From NCBI RefSeq assembly GCF_009649225.1, contig NZ_WJPP01000002.1, forward strand, positions 186,001 to 250,000: 64,000 nucleotides of DNA. The letters are read 5' to 3'. A program made the position numbers and the translations under genes. Under the pieces are notes generated by a model that saw only the letters and a list, made by a program, of their open reading frames with translations, had not been told where the DNA came from and ran no database searches. Positions within the stretch are counted from its first letter, which is position 1; every line of letters starts with the position of its first letter. Origin of the DNA: Spiribacter salilacus (lineage in GTDB: Bacteria; Pseudomonadota; Gammaproteobacteria; Nitrococcales; Nitrococcaceae). Below are positions 35,416 through 44,511 of this stretch, in pieces.

Positions 35416-36255
35416 ATGAGTGTGCAGCAACAACAGTATCTCGAGCTTGTTCGCCGCCGGCGCACCTACGGCGGCATCCTAATTGCCATTTTTATCATGC
35501 TAATGGTTAGTGGATTTATGCTGGCTGATAGCCGCAACGCGGGTGGCTTTTGGGCTGGCATACTCAACGTTTTTGACTTTCCCGCCGATGTGTTTAGAGA
35601 AGCCGCGCGGGATATTGCCAATCTGCCGGGTTACCTAATTGAATTTCTGCCGTCTCTGATTGAAACATTAAATATTGCGGCTGCATCAACGCTACTTGGC
35701 GCAGCGCTTGCGGTATTACTTGCATTACTTTCAACGCGCGGTTTGGCGCGTTGGCCTCAGCTAATCCCCGTTTTCCGACGGATGATGGACATCATGCGCG
35801 CCATTCCTGAAATTGTGATTGCGCTGGTCTTAATCTTTGTTCTCGGCGGCGGCCCCGTACCGGCCATGATTGCCATTACTTTTCATACCGCCGGGGCACT
35901 GGGTAAGTTGTTTTCCGAAGTCAATGAAAACGCCTCTTTAAACCCCATTGAGGGGCTGCAATCGGTGGGCGGTAACTGGTCACAACAAATGTGGCTGGGC
36001 GTTTTGCCACAGGTGGCGCCTAATTACCTAAGCTATGGATTGCTACGTTTTGAAATCAATATTCGGGCCTCCGCTATTTTGGGCTTTGTGGGCTCTGGCG
36101 GGATTGGTTATGACTTAAAAAATGCCATTAGCTGGGGACAAGGCCGCTATGACGAGGTTGCGGCCATCTTTATTTTGATTTTTGCCTCCATCGTCTTTTT
36201 CGACCAGCTCTCAAGCTATTTTCGTAACCGCCTAACGGGGGAGGCCAGCGTATGA
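35416..36255 (+). CDS. phnE: Phosphonate ABC transporter permease PhnE (first copy)
   Basis: The 279-residue permease has about six membrane helices, the first at about residues 18-38. The cytoplasmic coupling region is FHTAGALGKLFSEVNENASL, followed by SVGGNWSQQMWLGVLPQVAP, as in PhnE. It pairs with the second PhnE to form the channel. It lies 71 nt after phnD and overlaps the next gene by 4 nt. Confidence 0.93.
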   Translation: MSVQQQQYLELVRRRRTYGGILIAIFIMLMVSGFMLADSRNAGGFWAGILNVFDFPADVFREAARDIANLPGYLIEFLPSLIETLNIAAASTLLGAALAVLLALLSTRGLARWPQLIPVFRRMMDIMRAIPEIVIALVLIFVLGGGPVPAMIAITFHTAGALGKLFSEVNENASLNPIEGLQSVGGNWSQQMWLGVLPQVAPNYLSYGLLRFEINIRASAILGFVGSGGIGYDLKNAISWGQGRYDEVAAIFILIFASIVFFDQLSSYFRNRLTGEASV

Positions 36256-37568
36256 GCGCAGCAGCACTACAGCAGGCGGAGCAACTGATTGAGCGCAAGC
36301 GCTGGATGTCTTTAGGCCTGCCATCACTCATACTGGCGTATTTAATCTATGTGGCCTTTGCACTGGATGTACCCGGTGTATTTGAACGCGCTGATCCCAA
36401 CAACGCCAAAACGCTGGTTAACGATTCCTTTACCTATAAAACGCACGTTACCGCCAATTACCGCAGAGACGAGCGCGTTGTTGCCATTGAGGGTGAGCGT
36501 AAAGGGCTTTGGCCGCCCGGAGAGTATCCAGAGTGGGTTGAACCCGTGGGTGAGCTAGGCGCGATTGTGACGTTGCCCGATGGGCACATTGTTGAGATTA
36601 ATGACCAAAAGATGCGTTATGACGTGCCGGGCTATGGACTGATCGAAGCAGAATCCAGCCGGCAAGGCGTAACGCTTTCGCTACCACCCGGCCCACAGCC
36701 TGAATGGATTAGCAGCTCACCTGCACGTGTATCCATTACAACCGACAGTGGACGTGTGATTGTTACCAAGGCTTTTACCGAAGTTTTTCGGTACTCCTTT
36801 GGCTGGGAGCTGTTTTGGTTTACGCTCGATAGCCCATTTTATGGCAAATCAGCGGCAGAGCTTTTTGGCTTAGCGTTCTCTAGCGAGCGCGTTGTTCCAG
36901 AAAAACCGAATGCAATCGCGATGTTAAATGACTTTTGGTACAACGGAATGTGGCGGCATGGGGATGTGTTCTGGGCATTATTCGAGACCCTGCTGATGGC
37001 CTTTTTAGGCACCATGGGCGCGGCCATTATTGCCTTTTCTTTATGCTTTATTGCCGCAAAAAACTTTACCCCGCTGCAGCCATTACGGCTTCTGGTAAGG
37101 CGGATCTTTGACTTTCTACGTGGTGTTGATGCGCTGATTTGGACGATTGTTCTAAGCCGCGCGTTTGGCCCGGGGCCGCTAACCGGGGCGTTGGCAATTT
37201 TGCTAACCGACGCGGGCAGTTTCGGCAAAATGTTCTCAGAAGCCCTAGAGAATGTGGATAACCGACAAATTGAGGGCGTAAAATCTACAGGCGCCGATGC
37301 TATTCAGCGATCGCGCTTCGGCGTAATCCCTCAGGTGGCACCCGTGTTTATCAGCCAGATCCTCTATTATTTAGAGTCAAACACCCGTTCGGCAACCGTG
37401 ATTGGTGCTATTACCGGGGGCGGCATTGGATTGTTGCTAACGCAGGCCATCATCACACAAAAAGACTGGGAAGAAGTCAGCTACTACATCGTGCTTGTTG
37501 TGTTACTCGTGATGCTGATGGACTGGTTATCGGGTGTACTGCGTCGGCGTCTGATTCGCGGCGAATAA
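36252..37568 (+). CDS. phnE: Phosphonate ABC transporter permease PhnE (second copy, with large periplasmic insertion)
   Basis: This 438-residue permease has a first helix at about residues 18-38, then about 190 hydrophilic to amphipathic residues before the permease core begins near residue 235. The core shows LTDAGSFGKMFSEALENVDNRQIEGVKSTGA-type coupling sequence. The extra part is beta-rich (VEPVGELGAIVTLPDGHIVE, ARVSITTDSGRVIVTKAF) and should lie in the periplasm. Ordinary PhnE is about 260-290 residues. Long second permeases occur in other bacteria, but the insert has no assigned role. Confidence 0.9.
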   Translation: MSAAALQQAEQLIERKRWMSLGLPSLILAYLIYVAFALDVPGVFERADPNNAKTLVNDSFTYKTHVTANYRRDERVVAIEGERKGLWPPGEYPEWVEPVGELGAIVTLPDGHIVEINDQKMRYDVPGYGLIEAESSRQGVTLSLPPGPQPEWISSSPARVSITTDSGRVIVTKAFTEVFRYSFGWELFWFTLDSPFYGKSAAELFGLAFSSERVVPEKPNAIAMLNDFWYNGMWRHGDVFWALFETLLMAFLGTMGAAIIAFSLCFIAAKNFTPLQPLRLLVRRIFDFLRGVDALIWTIVLSRAFGPGPLTGALAILLTDAGSFGKMFSEALENVDNRQIEGVKSTGADAIQRSRFGVIPQVAPVFISQILYYLESNTRSATVIGAITGGGIGLLLTQAIITQKDWEEVSYYIVLVVLLVMLMDWLSGVLRRRLIRGE

Positions 37569-37578
37569 GGGCTAAGCA

Positions 37579-38220
37579 ATGACCACACGCTTACAACCGA
37601 ATAAACCCTACCTGCACCCGGATTGCGAAATTACCGAAAGCACGTTTGGGGGGTGGGTTGAAATTGGCCGCGGCTCACGCGTTTATAACAGCCACATCGA
37701 CGATTACAGCTACTGTGATCGATATGCGGATATCGCCAATGCCACCGTAGGGAAGTTTGCCAACATCAGCAGCTTTACCCGCATCGGTCCTACCGATCAC
37801 CCTATGGAGCGTGCATCGCTCCATCATTTTTTATATCGGTCTTACGACTACTGGGATGATGCCGAGCGCGATGAAGAATTTTTTGATGCCCGTCATGCAC
37901 GCCGCGTTGATATTGGTCATGACACTTGGATTGGGCATGGTGCCATTATTCGCCCCGAGATCACGATTGGGCATGGCGCTATCGTGGCTGCGGGCGCCGT
38001 TGTTACTCACGATGTACCACCGTACTGGATTGTAACGGGTGTTCCTGCTACGCCCCTACGCCCAAGATTTGACGATACAACGGTACAACGGTTGCTTGAC
38101 CTTAGCTGGTGGGACTGGACGCACGATCAACTGCGCAGCGCACTCATAGACTTTCGAAAGCTTTCGATTGACGCGTTCTTAGAGCGCTACGAGCAGTTCG
38201 TACCCAAAGATGAATCTTAA
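37579..38220 (+). CDS. Phosphonate-locus hexapeptide-repeat acyltransferase (DapH/LbH type)
   Basis: The 213-residue protein has left-handed beta-helix hexapeptide repeats (VEIGRGSRVYNSHIDDYSYC, then DIGHDTWIGHGAIIRPEITI) and the acetyltransferase-like end VVAAGAVVTHDVPPYWIVTGVPA. Such proteins recur in C-P lyase clusters and are described as phosphonate metabolism transferases, but the acyl acceptor is unknown. It could take the place of PhnO-type acetylation of aminophosphonates (inference). It is convergent with phnF, with a 4-nt overlap. Confidence 0.85.
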   Translation: MTTRLQPNKPYLHPDCEITESTFGGWVEIGRGSRVYNSHIDDYSYCDRYADIANATVGKFANISSFTRIGPTDHPMERASLHHFLYRSYDYWDDAERDEEFFDARHARRVDIGHDTWIGHGAIIRPEITIGHGAIVAAGAVVTHDVPPYWIVTGVPATPLRPRFDDTTVQRLLDLSWWDWTHDQLRSALIDFRKLSIDAFLERYEQFVPKDES

Positions 38221-38924
38221 CCCTCATCTTCAATAAACAAACTGACCCGTTCTCCAGAAAACCAGGTTCGACCGTATTCCACCGGCTGGCCTGCCTGATC
38301 CGCATTGACGCTGACCGACCTAAGCAAAGGCGCGCCAGCACTCAGCCGCAATAAATTAGCCTGCACCGGTGTGGCCAGATGGGCGGTCAGTTTAGTAGAC
38401 ACACGAAAATAGTCGCTAACGCCCGAGGCCTGCATAGCTTGGGTAACTGACAGACGTTCACGCAGTTGTTTAGGCAACTCAGGAAAGCGCTTGGCCGGAA
38501 ATGCGCTACGAAATAGCGCAATGGGTTGCTCGTCAGCAAACGAAAGCCCTTCCATCACATGCACCATTGCCGATGTCGGTAATTGTAATGCGCTGCGCTC
38601 CGCATCATTGGCTCGACGGCTTTCGAGCATTAACAACCGCCTTGAGGGCGTTTGACCGGCCGCCAGCACATTGCGCTCAAAGCGCACGCGCCGCCCCAGC
38701 GGATAAGCCACCGGTTGCGGCAAAACAAAAACACCCGCACCACGGCGTGAATAAACGAGCCCTTCGGTTCTTAAGTGACCGATAGCCCGACGAACCGTAT
38801 GCCGATTAACGCCAAACCGCTCCGCCAGCATGGCCTCAGTTGGCAGCCGACTGCCCGCCGGATAATGGCCCTGCTCTATTTCACTGACTAGCGTATCGGC
38901 AATCGACTTCCAAACCGTTGTCAT
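38217..38924 (-). CDS. phnF: Phosphonate regulator PhnF (GntR/HutC family)
   Basis: The 235-residue regulator has an N-terminal GntR winged helix (PTEAMLAERFGVNRHTVRRAI) and a C-terminal UTRA ligand domain (ADEQPIALFRSAFPAKRFPE onward). It is divergent from phnG and most likely controls the phn genes from the palindrome in the shared intergenic region. PhnF homologues are repressors relieved by phosphate starvation or phosphonate signals; the ligand here is not known. Confidence 0.9.
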   Translation of the reverse strand: MTTVWKSIADTLVSEIEQGHYPAGSRLPTEAMLAERFGVNRHTVRRAIGHLRTEGLVYSRRGAGVFVLPQPVAYPLGRRVRFERNVLAAGQTPSRRLLMLESRRANDAERSALQLPTSAMVHVMEGLSFADEQPIALFRSAFPAKRFPELPKQLRERLSVTQAMQASGVSDYFRVSTKLTAHLATPVQANLLRLSAGAPLLRSVSVNADQAGQPVEYGRTWFSGERVSLFIEDEG

Positions 38925-38954
38925 TGAATCGTCACATCACTACCGCCTTTGATC

Positions 38955-38968
38955 TGATAAGATTATCA
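38955..38968. promoter_or_regulatory. Palindrome in the phnF-phnG intergenic region, candidate PhnF operator
   Basis: TGATAA (38955-38960) and TTATCA (38963-38968) form a perfect inverted repeat with a 2-bp centre, 31 nt before the phnF start and 26 nt before phnG. A weaker imperfect palindrome, TCTAGTTGTAGA, lies at 38975-38986. GntR/HutC proteins bind short palindromes of this size, so one or both may be the operator. Confidence 0.55.
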
Positions 38969-38993
38969 CAGTTGTCTAGTTGTAGATTTATTA

Positions 38994-39443
38994 ATGATGC
39001 AATCACGTGCCGAATGGATGGGATTATTAGCTCGCAGCAATCCGCCAATGGTTGCGCAGGCTTGGGAATCGCTAGGCCTTTCACCTCCATTCAAATGGTT
39101 ACGCGCGCCGGAACTTGGTGCCGTAATGGTTCGCGGGCAAGCGGGCGGCAGCGGAAAGCCCTTTAATTTAGGCGAAATGACCGTCACACGCTGTGCGCTA
39201 CAACTTGTTGATGAACAGCCCACCGTGGTGGGGCACGCTTATGTGCAGGGGCGTAATAAGGCACATGCCGAGCAGGCTGCGCTGGTGGATGCGCTCATGC
39301 AAACACAACATGCCAATCAGGTTGACCGAATGGTTCTACAGCCACTTGCCAACGCACTGGCTTTACAAGTAGCCGAACAGAAAGAAAAAGCGGCCGCAAC
39401 AAAGGTCGACTTTTTTACGCTCGTAAGGGGTGAAGACGAGTGA
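38994..39443 (+). CDS. phnG: C-P lyase core subunit PhnG
   Basis: The 149-residue protein shows the PhnG pattern RAEWMGLLARSNPP, then GGSGKPFNLGEMTVTRC and VGHAYVQGRNKAHAEQAALVDAL. PhnG forms the PhnGHIJ core complex that attaches phosphonate to the ribose of ATP and cleaves the C-P bond. Two ATGs at 38994/38997 are possible; no clear Shine-Dalgarno is seen. It overlaps phnH by 4 nt. Confidence 0.94.
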   Translation: MMQSRAEWMGLLARSNPPMVAQAWESLGLSPPFKWLRAPELGAVMVRGQAGGSGKPFNLGEMTVTRCALQLVDEQPTVVGHAYVQGRNKAHAEQAALVDALMQTQHANQVDRMVLQPLANALALQVAEQKEKAAATKVDFFTLVRGEDE

Positions 39444-40012
39444 GTGACGCACTCAATCTCAGTGGCGGTTTCAAAGACCCGGCTCTAGACGCGGCCCGCG
39501 CATTCCGGGTGGCATTAAATGCAATGTCACAACCCGGTCAAATTTTTGAAATGACAGGCATAGAGCCACCCCTGCCCCTCTCTGAAGCAGCCGGCGCGCT
39601 GCTTTTAACCTTAATCGATCATGAAACTCCCGTGCATTTAGGCGGTAGATACAACTCGCCCGCCGTTAAACAATGGTTATCATTTCATACCGGCGCCCCG
39701 TTTCTGCCGGCGCCACAGGCGCTGTTTGCTATTGGACGCTGGCAAGATTTACTGCCGTTAACACAATTCGCACACGGCGAGGCAGAATACCCGGAGCGCT
39801 CAGCCACCTTAATTGTCGAATGCGATCAATTGCTGAATACGGGCAGTTGCTTAACCGGCCCCGGCATTAAGTCACAAACTTTTCTGAACTTACCAGACGA
39901 GCGTGGACTAGCCGCCAATGCGGCACTGTTCCCTCTCGGCCTCGATTTTTATCTCACCGCAGGTAGTCAAATCAGCGGGCTACCACGCTCAACCCGCATT
40001 GGGGGTGTGTAA
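39440..40012 (+). CDS. phnH: C-P lyase core subunit PhnH
   Basis: The 190-residue protein has the PhnH sequence marks FKDPALDAARAFRVALNAMS near the start and ATLIVECDQL, then LTGPGIKSQTFLNL in the second half. Start is GTG, overlapping phnG; its TAA overlaps the phnI ATG by one base. Length is normal. Confidence 0.94.
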   Translation: MSDALNLSGGFKDPALDAARAFRVALNAMSQPGQIFEMTGIEPPLPLSEAAGALLLTLIDHETPVHLGGRYNSPAVKQWLSFHTGAPFLPAPQALFAIGRWQDLLPLTQFAHGEAEYPERSATLIVECDQLLNTGSCLTGPGIKSQTFLNLPDERGLAANAALFPLGLDFYLTAGSQISGLPRSTRIGGV

Positions 40013-41079
40013 TGTACGTTGCCGTTAAAGGGGGCGAAAAAGCGATTGATCAAGCGCACGCTTGGTTAGCTGAAGTTCGCCGGGGTGATCAAAACACCGC
40101 CGTGTTAGATACGGCCCAAATTCGTGACCAGCTCACGCTGGCTTGCAATCGTGTTATGGCCGAGGGCTCTCTTTACGATCCAGACTTGGCTGCGCTAGCC
40201 ATCAAACAGGCCCGTGGCGATTTGGTTGAGGCAATCTTTCTGATTCGCGCCTATCGCACCACACTGCCCCGCTTTGGGGCATCTGCGCCCATTGATACCG
40301 GCGCAATGACCTGCATCAGAAGAATCTCCGCCACCTTCAAGGATGCTCCGGGCGGGCAATTGCTAGGGCCAACCTTTGACTACACGCATCGGCTTTTAGA
40401 CTTCACGCTGCTCGCCAATGGTGAGGCAGAGCTGGCTGAAACGGAGCGGCAGACGCTTAACGAGCCACTGGCCAGGGTCAGCGATATCCTTGGCAAAGAT
40501 GCCCTGCTCCAGCCCGAACCATCGGGTAATGAGGAGCCTGGTGATTTAACCCGGCAGCCGTTGGCCTTTCCGGCTGACCGCGCCTTGCGGCTGCAGTCTT
40601 TATCTCGCGCAGATGAGGGCTTTGCGCTCTGCCTTGCCTATTCCACGCAGCGTGGCTACGGCCGTAATCATCCGTTTATTGGTGAGCTGCGGGTGGGGCA
40701 TGTAGAAGTCTCCATGGAAATACCTGAGCTTGGCTTTTCAATTGTTATCGGTGAAATCACGGTAACCGAGTGTGAAACGGTCAACCAATTTGTCGGCTCT
40801 CGTAAACAACCCGCGCAGTTCACGCGTGGCTATGGCCTAACCTTTGGGCATACCGAGCGCAAAGCGATTGCCATGGCGTTGCTTGACCGGGCGCTGCGCT
40901 GGGAAGAGCTTGGTGAAGATGATACCGGCGCACCCGCACAAGATGCAGAGTTCGTTTTAAGTCATGCCGATAACATTCAGGCCACTGGGTTTCTTGAGCA
41001 CATCAAACTGCCACACTATGTCGATTTTCAATCAGAACTAGAACTCGTTAGACGCCTTCGCGCCGAGGCAGAGCAATGA
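40012..41079 (+). CDS. phnI: C-P lyase core subunit PhnI
   Basis: The 355-residue protein starts MYVAVKGGEKAIDQAHAWLA, the standard PhnI N terminus, and holds RISATFKDAPGGQLLGPTFDYTHRLLDF. PhnI carries the nucleosidase activity that displaces adenine from ATP with phosphonate. It overlaps phnJ by 4 nt. Confidence 0.95.
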   Translation: MYVAVKGGEKAIDQAHAWLAEVRRGDQNTAVLDTAQIRDQLTLACNRVMAEGSLYDPDLAALAIKQARGDLVEAIFLIRAYRTTLPRFGASAPIDTGAMTCIRRISATFKDAPGGQLLGPTFDYTHRLLDFTLLANGEAELAETERQTLNEPLARVSDILGKDALLQPEPSGNEEPGDLTRQPLAFPADRALRLQSLSRADEGFALCLAYSTQRGYGRNHPFIGELRVGHVEVSMEIPELGFSIVIGEITVTECETVNQFVGSRKQPAQFTRGYGLTFGHTERKAIAMALLDRALRWEELGEDDTGAPAQDAEFVLSHADNIQATGFLEHIKLPHYVDFQSELELVRRLRAEAEQ

Positions 41080-41909
41080 GTGCCTATAACTTTGCCTACC
41101 TCGACGAGCAAACCAAGCGAATGATTCGTCGGGCTTTGCTTAAGGCGGTAGCCATTCCTGGCTATCAAGTGCCCTTCGCCAGCCGCGAAATGCCCATGCC
41201 CTATGGTTGGGGCACGGGGGGTGTGCAAGTTACCGCCTCAACACTGGTGCCAGAAGACCGATTAAAAGTGATTGACCAAGGCGCGGATGACACCACCAAC
41301 GCGGTCTCCATTCGGCGATTTTTTGAAGTCACAGCCGGTGTTGAAACAACCACCGAAGCAGATAGAGCCACGGTTATTCAAACGCGCCACCGCATACCAG
41401 AGACGCCGCTGCAGGAAGGTCAGATTATTGTCTACCAAGTTCCCATCCCTGAGCCACTGCGCTTTTTAGAACCGCGCGAAACAGAAACACGCAAAATGCA
41501 TAGCCTGGGTGAATATGGGCTAATGCATGTCAAACTTTATGAGGACATTGCCCGACATGGCGAAATTGCCACCACCTACGCCTATCCTGTGCGCGTGGGC
41601 AAAAGCTATGTGATGGACCCCTCGCCGATTCCGAAATTTGACAACCCAAAGCTTAACGGCTCACCGGCCATTCAGCTCTTTGGAGCAGGCCGTGAACAAC
41701 GCATCTATGCCCTACCACCCTGGACGCCGGTAAAAAGCCTCGACTTCGAGGATTATCCCTTCGACCCAAGCCGCGCCGCTGGACAGTGCGCGCTTTGCGG
41801 CAGCACCAGCAGCTATTTGGATGAGGTAATTACCGATGATAGCGGGGGCCGCATGTTCCTTTGCTCTGATACAGATTACTGTGCCCGTCGGGTTCAGGAG
41901 GGCGCATGA
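41076..41909 (+). CDS. phnJ: C-P lyase radical-SAM subunit PhnJ
   Basis: The 277-residue enzyme breaks the carbon-phosphorus bond by glycyl/thiyl radical chemistry. The Fe-S ligands form CxxC-x21-C at residues 238, 241 and 263, and Cys269 matches the thiyl-radical Cys. The glycyl-radical Gly is in AIPGYQVPF (about residue 29). GWGTGGVQVTAS is also conserved. All residues needed for activity appear present. Confidence 0.97.
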   Translation: MSAYNFAYLDEQTKRMIRRALLKAVAIPGYQVPFASREMPMPYGWGTGGVQVTASTLVPEDRLKVIDQGADDTTNAVSIRRFFEVTAGVETTTEADRATVIQTRHRIPETPLQEGQIIVYQVPIPEPLRFLEPRETETRKMHSLGEYGLMHVKLYEDIARHGEIATTYAYPVRVGKSYVMDPSPIPKFDNPKLNGSPAIQLFGAGREQRIYALPPWTPVKSLDFEDYPFDPSRAAGQCALCGSTSSYLDEVITDDSGGRMFLCSDTDYCARRVQEGA

Positions 41910-42676
41910 ATCCCATCTTACGTGCAACGGGCATAACGCGGCGGTATGGCGAACGCATTGGCTGTGCGGATATCGGCTTTGACCTGTACCCCGGAGAGGT
42001 CATGGGCATTGTTGGCGAATCAGGCTCAGGCAAGAGCACGTTACTTAATTGCTTGGCGGGCCAGCTTACGCCCGATGCCGGGAGCATCCTATTTGACAGC
42101 GCTCAGCAGGGCGTTTGCGACCTGCTGACACTATCTGAAATGCAAAGACGCACCCTCGCGCGCACAGAACTGGCCTTTGTGCACCAAAACCCTCGCGATG
42201 GACTGCGCATGAGTGTGAGTGCCGGCGGCAATGTCGGCGAAAGACTCATGGGCGTGGGGGCACGGCACTACGCCAATATCCGCGAACAGGCGCTGAGTTG
42301 GCTGGAGCGCGTTGAAATTCCTGCTGATCGTATTGACGATCGGCCATCTCAGTTCTCCGGTGGCATGCAGCAACGCTTACAGATTGCCCGCAACCTCGTG
42401 ACCGGACCACGCTTGGTCTTTATGGACGAACCCACTGGCGGCCTCGATGTGAGCGTACAGGCCCGTCTTTTGGACCTACTCAGAGGCCTAGTCCGGCAAA
42501 TGGGACTATCAGCCATCGTTGTAACCCATGACCTTGCCGTCGTTCGACTGCTGGCTGATCGCATTCTTGTCATGAAAGACGGGCAAGTTATCGAGGCAGG
42601 CCTAACTGATCAGGTGCTTGATGATCCGCATCATGCCTATACCCAACTGTTGGTTGCCAGCGTGCTGCAAGCCTGA
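41906..42676 (+). CDS. phnK: C-P lyase ABC-type ATPase PhnK
   Basis: The 256-residue ATPase binds PhnJ of the core complex rather than acting in transport. Walker A is GESGSGKST (about residue 37), the signature FSGGMQQRLQIARNL and Walker B VFMDEPTGGLDV. The insert REQALSWLERVEIPADRI lies where PhnK contacts the core. It overlaps phnJ by 4 nt and precedes phnL by 15 nt. Confidence 0.94.
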   Translation: MNPILRATGITRRYGERIGCADIGFDLYPGEVMGIVGESGSGKSTLLNCLAGQLTPDAGSILFDSAQQGVCDLLTLSEMQRRTLARTELAFVHQNPRDGLRMSVSAGGNVGERLMGVGARHYANIREQALSWLERVEIPADRIDDRPSQFSGGMQQRLQIARNLVTGPRLVFMDEPTGGLDVSVQARLLDLLRGLVRQMGLSAIVVTHDLAVVRLLADRILVMKDGQVIEAGLTDQVLDDPHHAYTQLLVASVLQA

Positions 42677-42691
42677 ATACCGGAGTACTGA

Positions 42692-43369
42692 ATGACGGCA
42701 ATGCTTAAAATCTCTGGCGTTAGCAAATCCTTCACCCTGCACAACCAAGCGGGGGTGAAGATTCCGGTAATGTCAGAGGCGCATCTCAGTGTTTCCGCAG
42801 GCGAGTGCATCGCACTGGTCGGCCCCTCAGGTGCCGGCAAATCCACGTTAATGCGCATGGCCTACGGTAATTACCTGGTCGATGCTGGAGAGATCTGGGT
42901 GGGCGATGTCTGCCTCAGCTCAGCGTCGCCACGAGACATTTTAATGCTACGCCGACAAACGCTCGGCTACGTGAGTCAGTTCCTTCGTGTCGTGCCCCGT
43001 GTGCCAACAACCGAGGTTGTTGCAGAACCGCTGCTTGCCCTAGGTGTTGAGCGCGAGGTTGCTCATGAGCGCGCCATCACTCTGCTCAAAGCACTTAATA
43101 TTCCACAACGCCTTTGGTCTTTATCGCCAATGACCTTCTCGGGTGGCGAGCAACAACGCGTTAACATCGCGCGCGGCTTTATCCATACCTACCCGGTGCT
43201 TTTACTGGATGAGCCAACCGCCAGCTTAGACGCCGAAAACCGCGCCGTGGTGCTGTCTTTAATTGAGCAAGCGCGCGCCCGAGGCGCCGCTATTTTGGGC
43301 ATTTTCCACGATGAGGCAGCGCGTGAGCAGGTGTGTACCGGAGAAATAGACGTGAGCCAATTTTTATGA
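42692..43369 (+). CDS. phnL: C-P lyase ABC-type ATPase PhnL
   Basis: The 225-residue ATPase has SKSFTLHNQAGVKIPVM at the start (PhnL-specific), Walker A GPSGAGKST, signature FSGGEQQRVNIARGF and Walker B LLLDEPTASLDAENR. PhnK and PhnL form a dual ATPase module on the C-P lyase core. The stop overlaps the phnM ATG (ATGA). Confidence 0.95.
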   Translation: MTAMLKISGVSKSFTLHNQAGVKIPVMSEAHLSVSAGECIALVGPSGAGKSTLMRMAYGNYLVDAGEIWVGDVCLSSASPRDILMLRRQTLGYVSQFLRVVPRVPTTEVVAEPLLALGVEREVAHERAITLLKALNIPQRLWSLSPMTFSGGEQQRVNIARGFIHTYPVLLLDEPTASLDAENRAVVLSLIEQARARGAAILGIFHDEAAREQVCTGEIDVSQFL

Positions 43370-44511
43370 GCCAACCTGAAGTCATTTTTGCCAATGCCAA
43401 GTTGGTTATGCCAACGGAAATCATCACCGGCTCTTTATCAATTTCTAATGGCTTGATTGCCGATATCGATCAGGGCAAAAACATTCCGTCAGGCGCCATA
43501 GACTGTGAAGGCGATTGGATAATGCCCGGGTTGGTTGAGCTACATACCGACAATCTAGAACGCCATATTACCCCGCGCCCTGGCGTAGATTGGCCCCACT
43601 TACCCGCCATTTTGGCGCATGATGCTGAGCTTGCCAGTGTTGGGATTACCACCGTTTTTGATGCACTGCGCGTTGGCTCCATCTCACGCGCGCGGGATGC
43701 CTACGAACCGTATGCCCGCGGCCTAGCTAGCGAGTTACTCAGCCTGCGCGATCATGGTGGACTACGCATCAGCCATTACTTGCACCTGCGCGCAGAAATC
43801 TGCTCAGAAACGCTAACCCAAGAGCTGGCGCAGTTTTTTGATCATGATCGAGTGGGTATTGTTAGCCTGATGGATCACACCCCAGGGCAGCGGCAATTTC
43901 GCGATATCTCACAGTATCGTCGATACATGACCGGCAAGCATGGCATGAGTCATCATGAATTTGATGACTACGTCGAAAGAATGCGCGCACTAAGCCAACG
44001 TTTAGGCCCCACACACCGTCATCAGGCGGCGGTTGAGGCCCGGCGGCTTGGCGCCATCCTGGCCAGCCACGATGACACAACGAATGAGGATGTTGCGGCA
44101 TCAAAAGTGGAAGGGGTGAGCATTGCTGAATTTCCCACAACGCCTGAAGCGGCGCAGGCTTGCCGCCAAGCGGGTATGGCTGTTGTCATGGGGGCGCCAA
44201 ACGTCATTCGGGGTGGCTCCCACTCTGGTAATGTTGCGGCAATTGACCTGGCCAACGAAGGCCTACTCGATATTCTATCTTCTGATTACATCCCCGCCGC
44301 TTTGCTGCTTGCGGCATTCCAGTTAGGGGATAGCTGGGGCAATCTTGCACGCGCTATTGCGTTAATTAGCGAAAACCCGGCAAAGGCCGCCGGCTTAACC
44401 GATCGCGGCAGTTTAACCACAGGGAAACGGGCAGACTTGCTGCGGGTAACCTTACTCAACGGCACACCGCGCGTGCGGCACACTTGGGTCAAGGGCTTAC
44501 GCTCCGCCTAA
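43366..44511 (+). CDS. phnM: Alpha-D-ribose 1-methylphosphonate 5-triphosphate diphosphatase PhnM
   Basis: The 381-residue amidohydrolase removes pyrophosphate from the PhnGHI product before C-P cleavage. Metal-site motifs include IMPGLVELHTDNLERHITPRPG and ILASHDDTT, with SGNVAAIDLANEGLLDILSSDY further on. The ATG at 43366 overlaps the phnL stop; an upstream start inside phnL is unlikely. It is the last gene of the block; phnN and phnP do not follow. Confidence 0.94.
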   Translation: MSQPEVIFANAKLVMPTEIITGSLSISNGLIADIDQGKNIPSGAIDCEGDWIMPGLVELHTDNLERHITPRPGVDWPHLPAILAHDAELASVGITTVFDALRVGSISRARDAYEPYARGLASELLSLRDHGGLRISHYLHLRAEICSETLTQELAQFFDHDRVGIVSLMDHTPGQRQFRDISQYRRYMTGKHGMSHHEFDDYVERMRALSQRLGPTHRHQAAVEARRLGAILASHDDTTNEDVAASKVEGVSIAEFPTTPEAAQACRQAGMAVVMGAPNVIRGGSHSGNVAAIDLANEGLLDILSSDYIPAALLLAAFQLGDSWGNLARAIALISENPAKAAGLTDRGSLTTGKRADLLRVTLLNGTPRVRHTWVKGLRSA

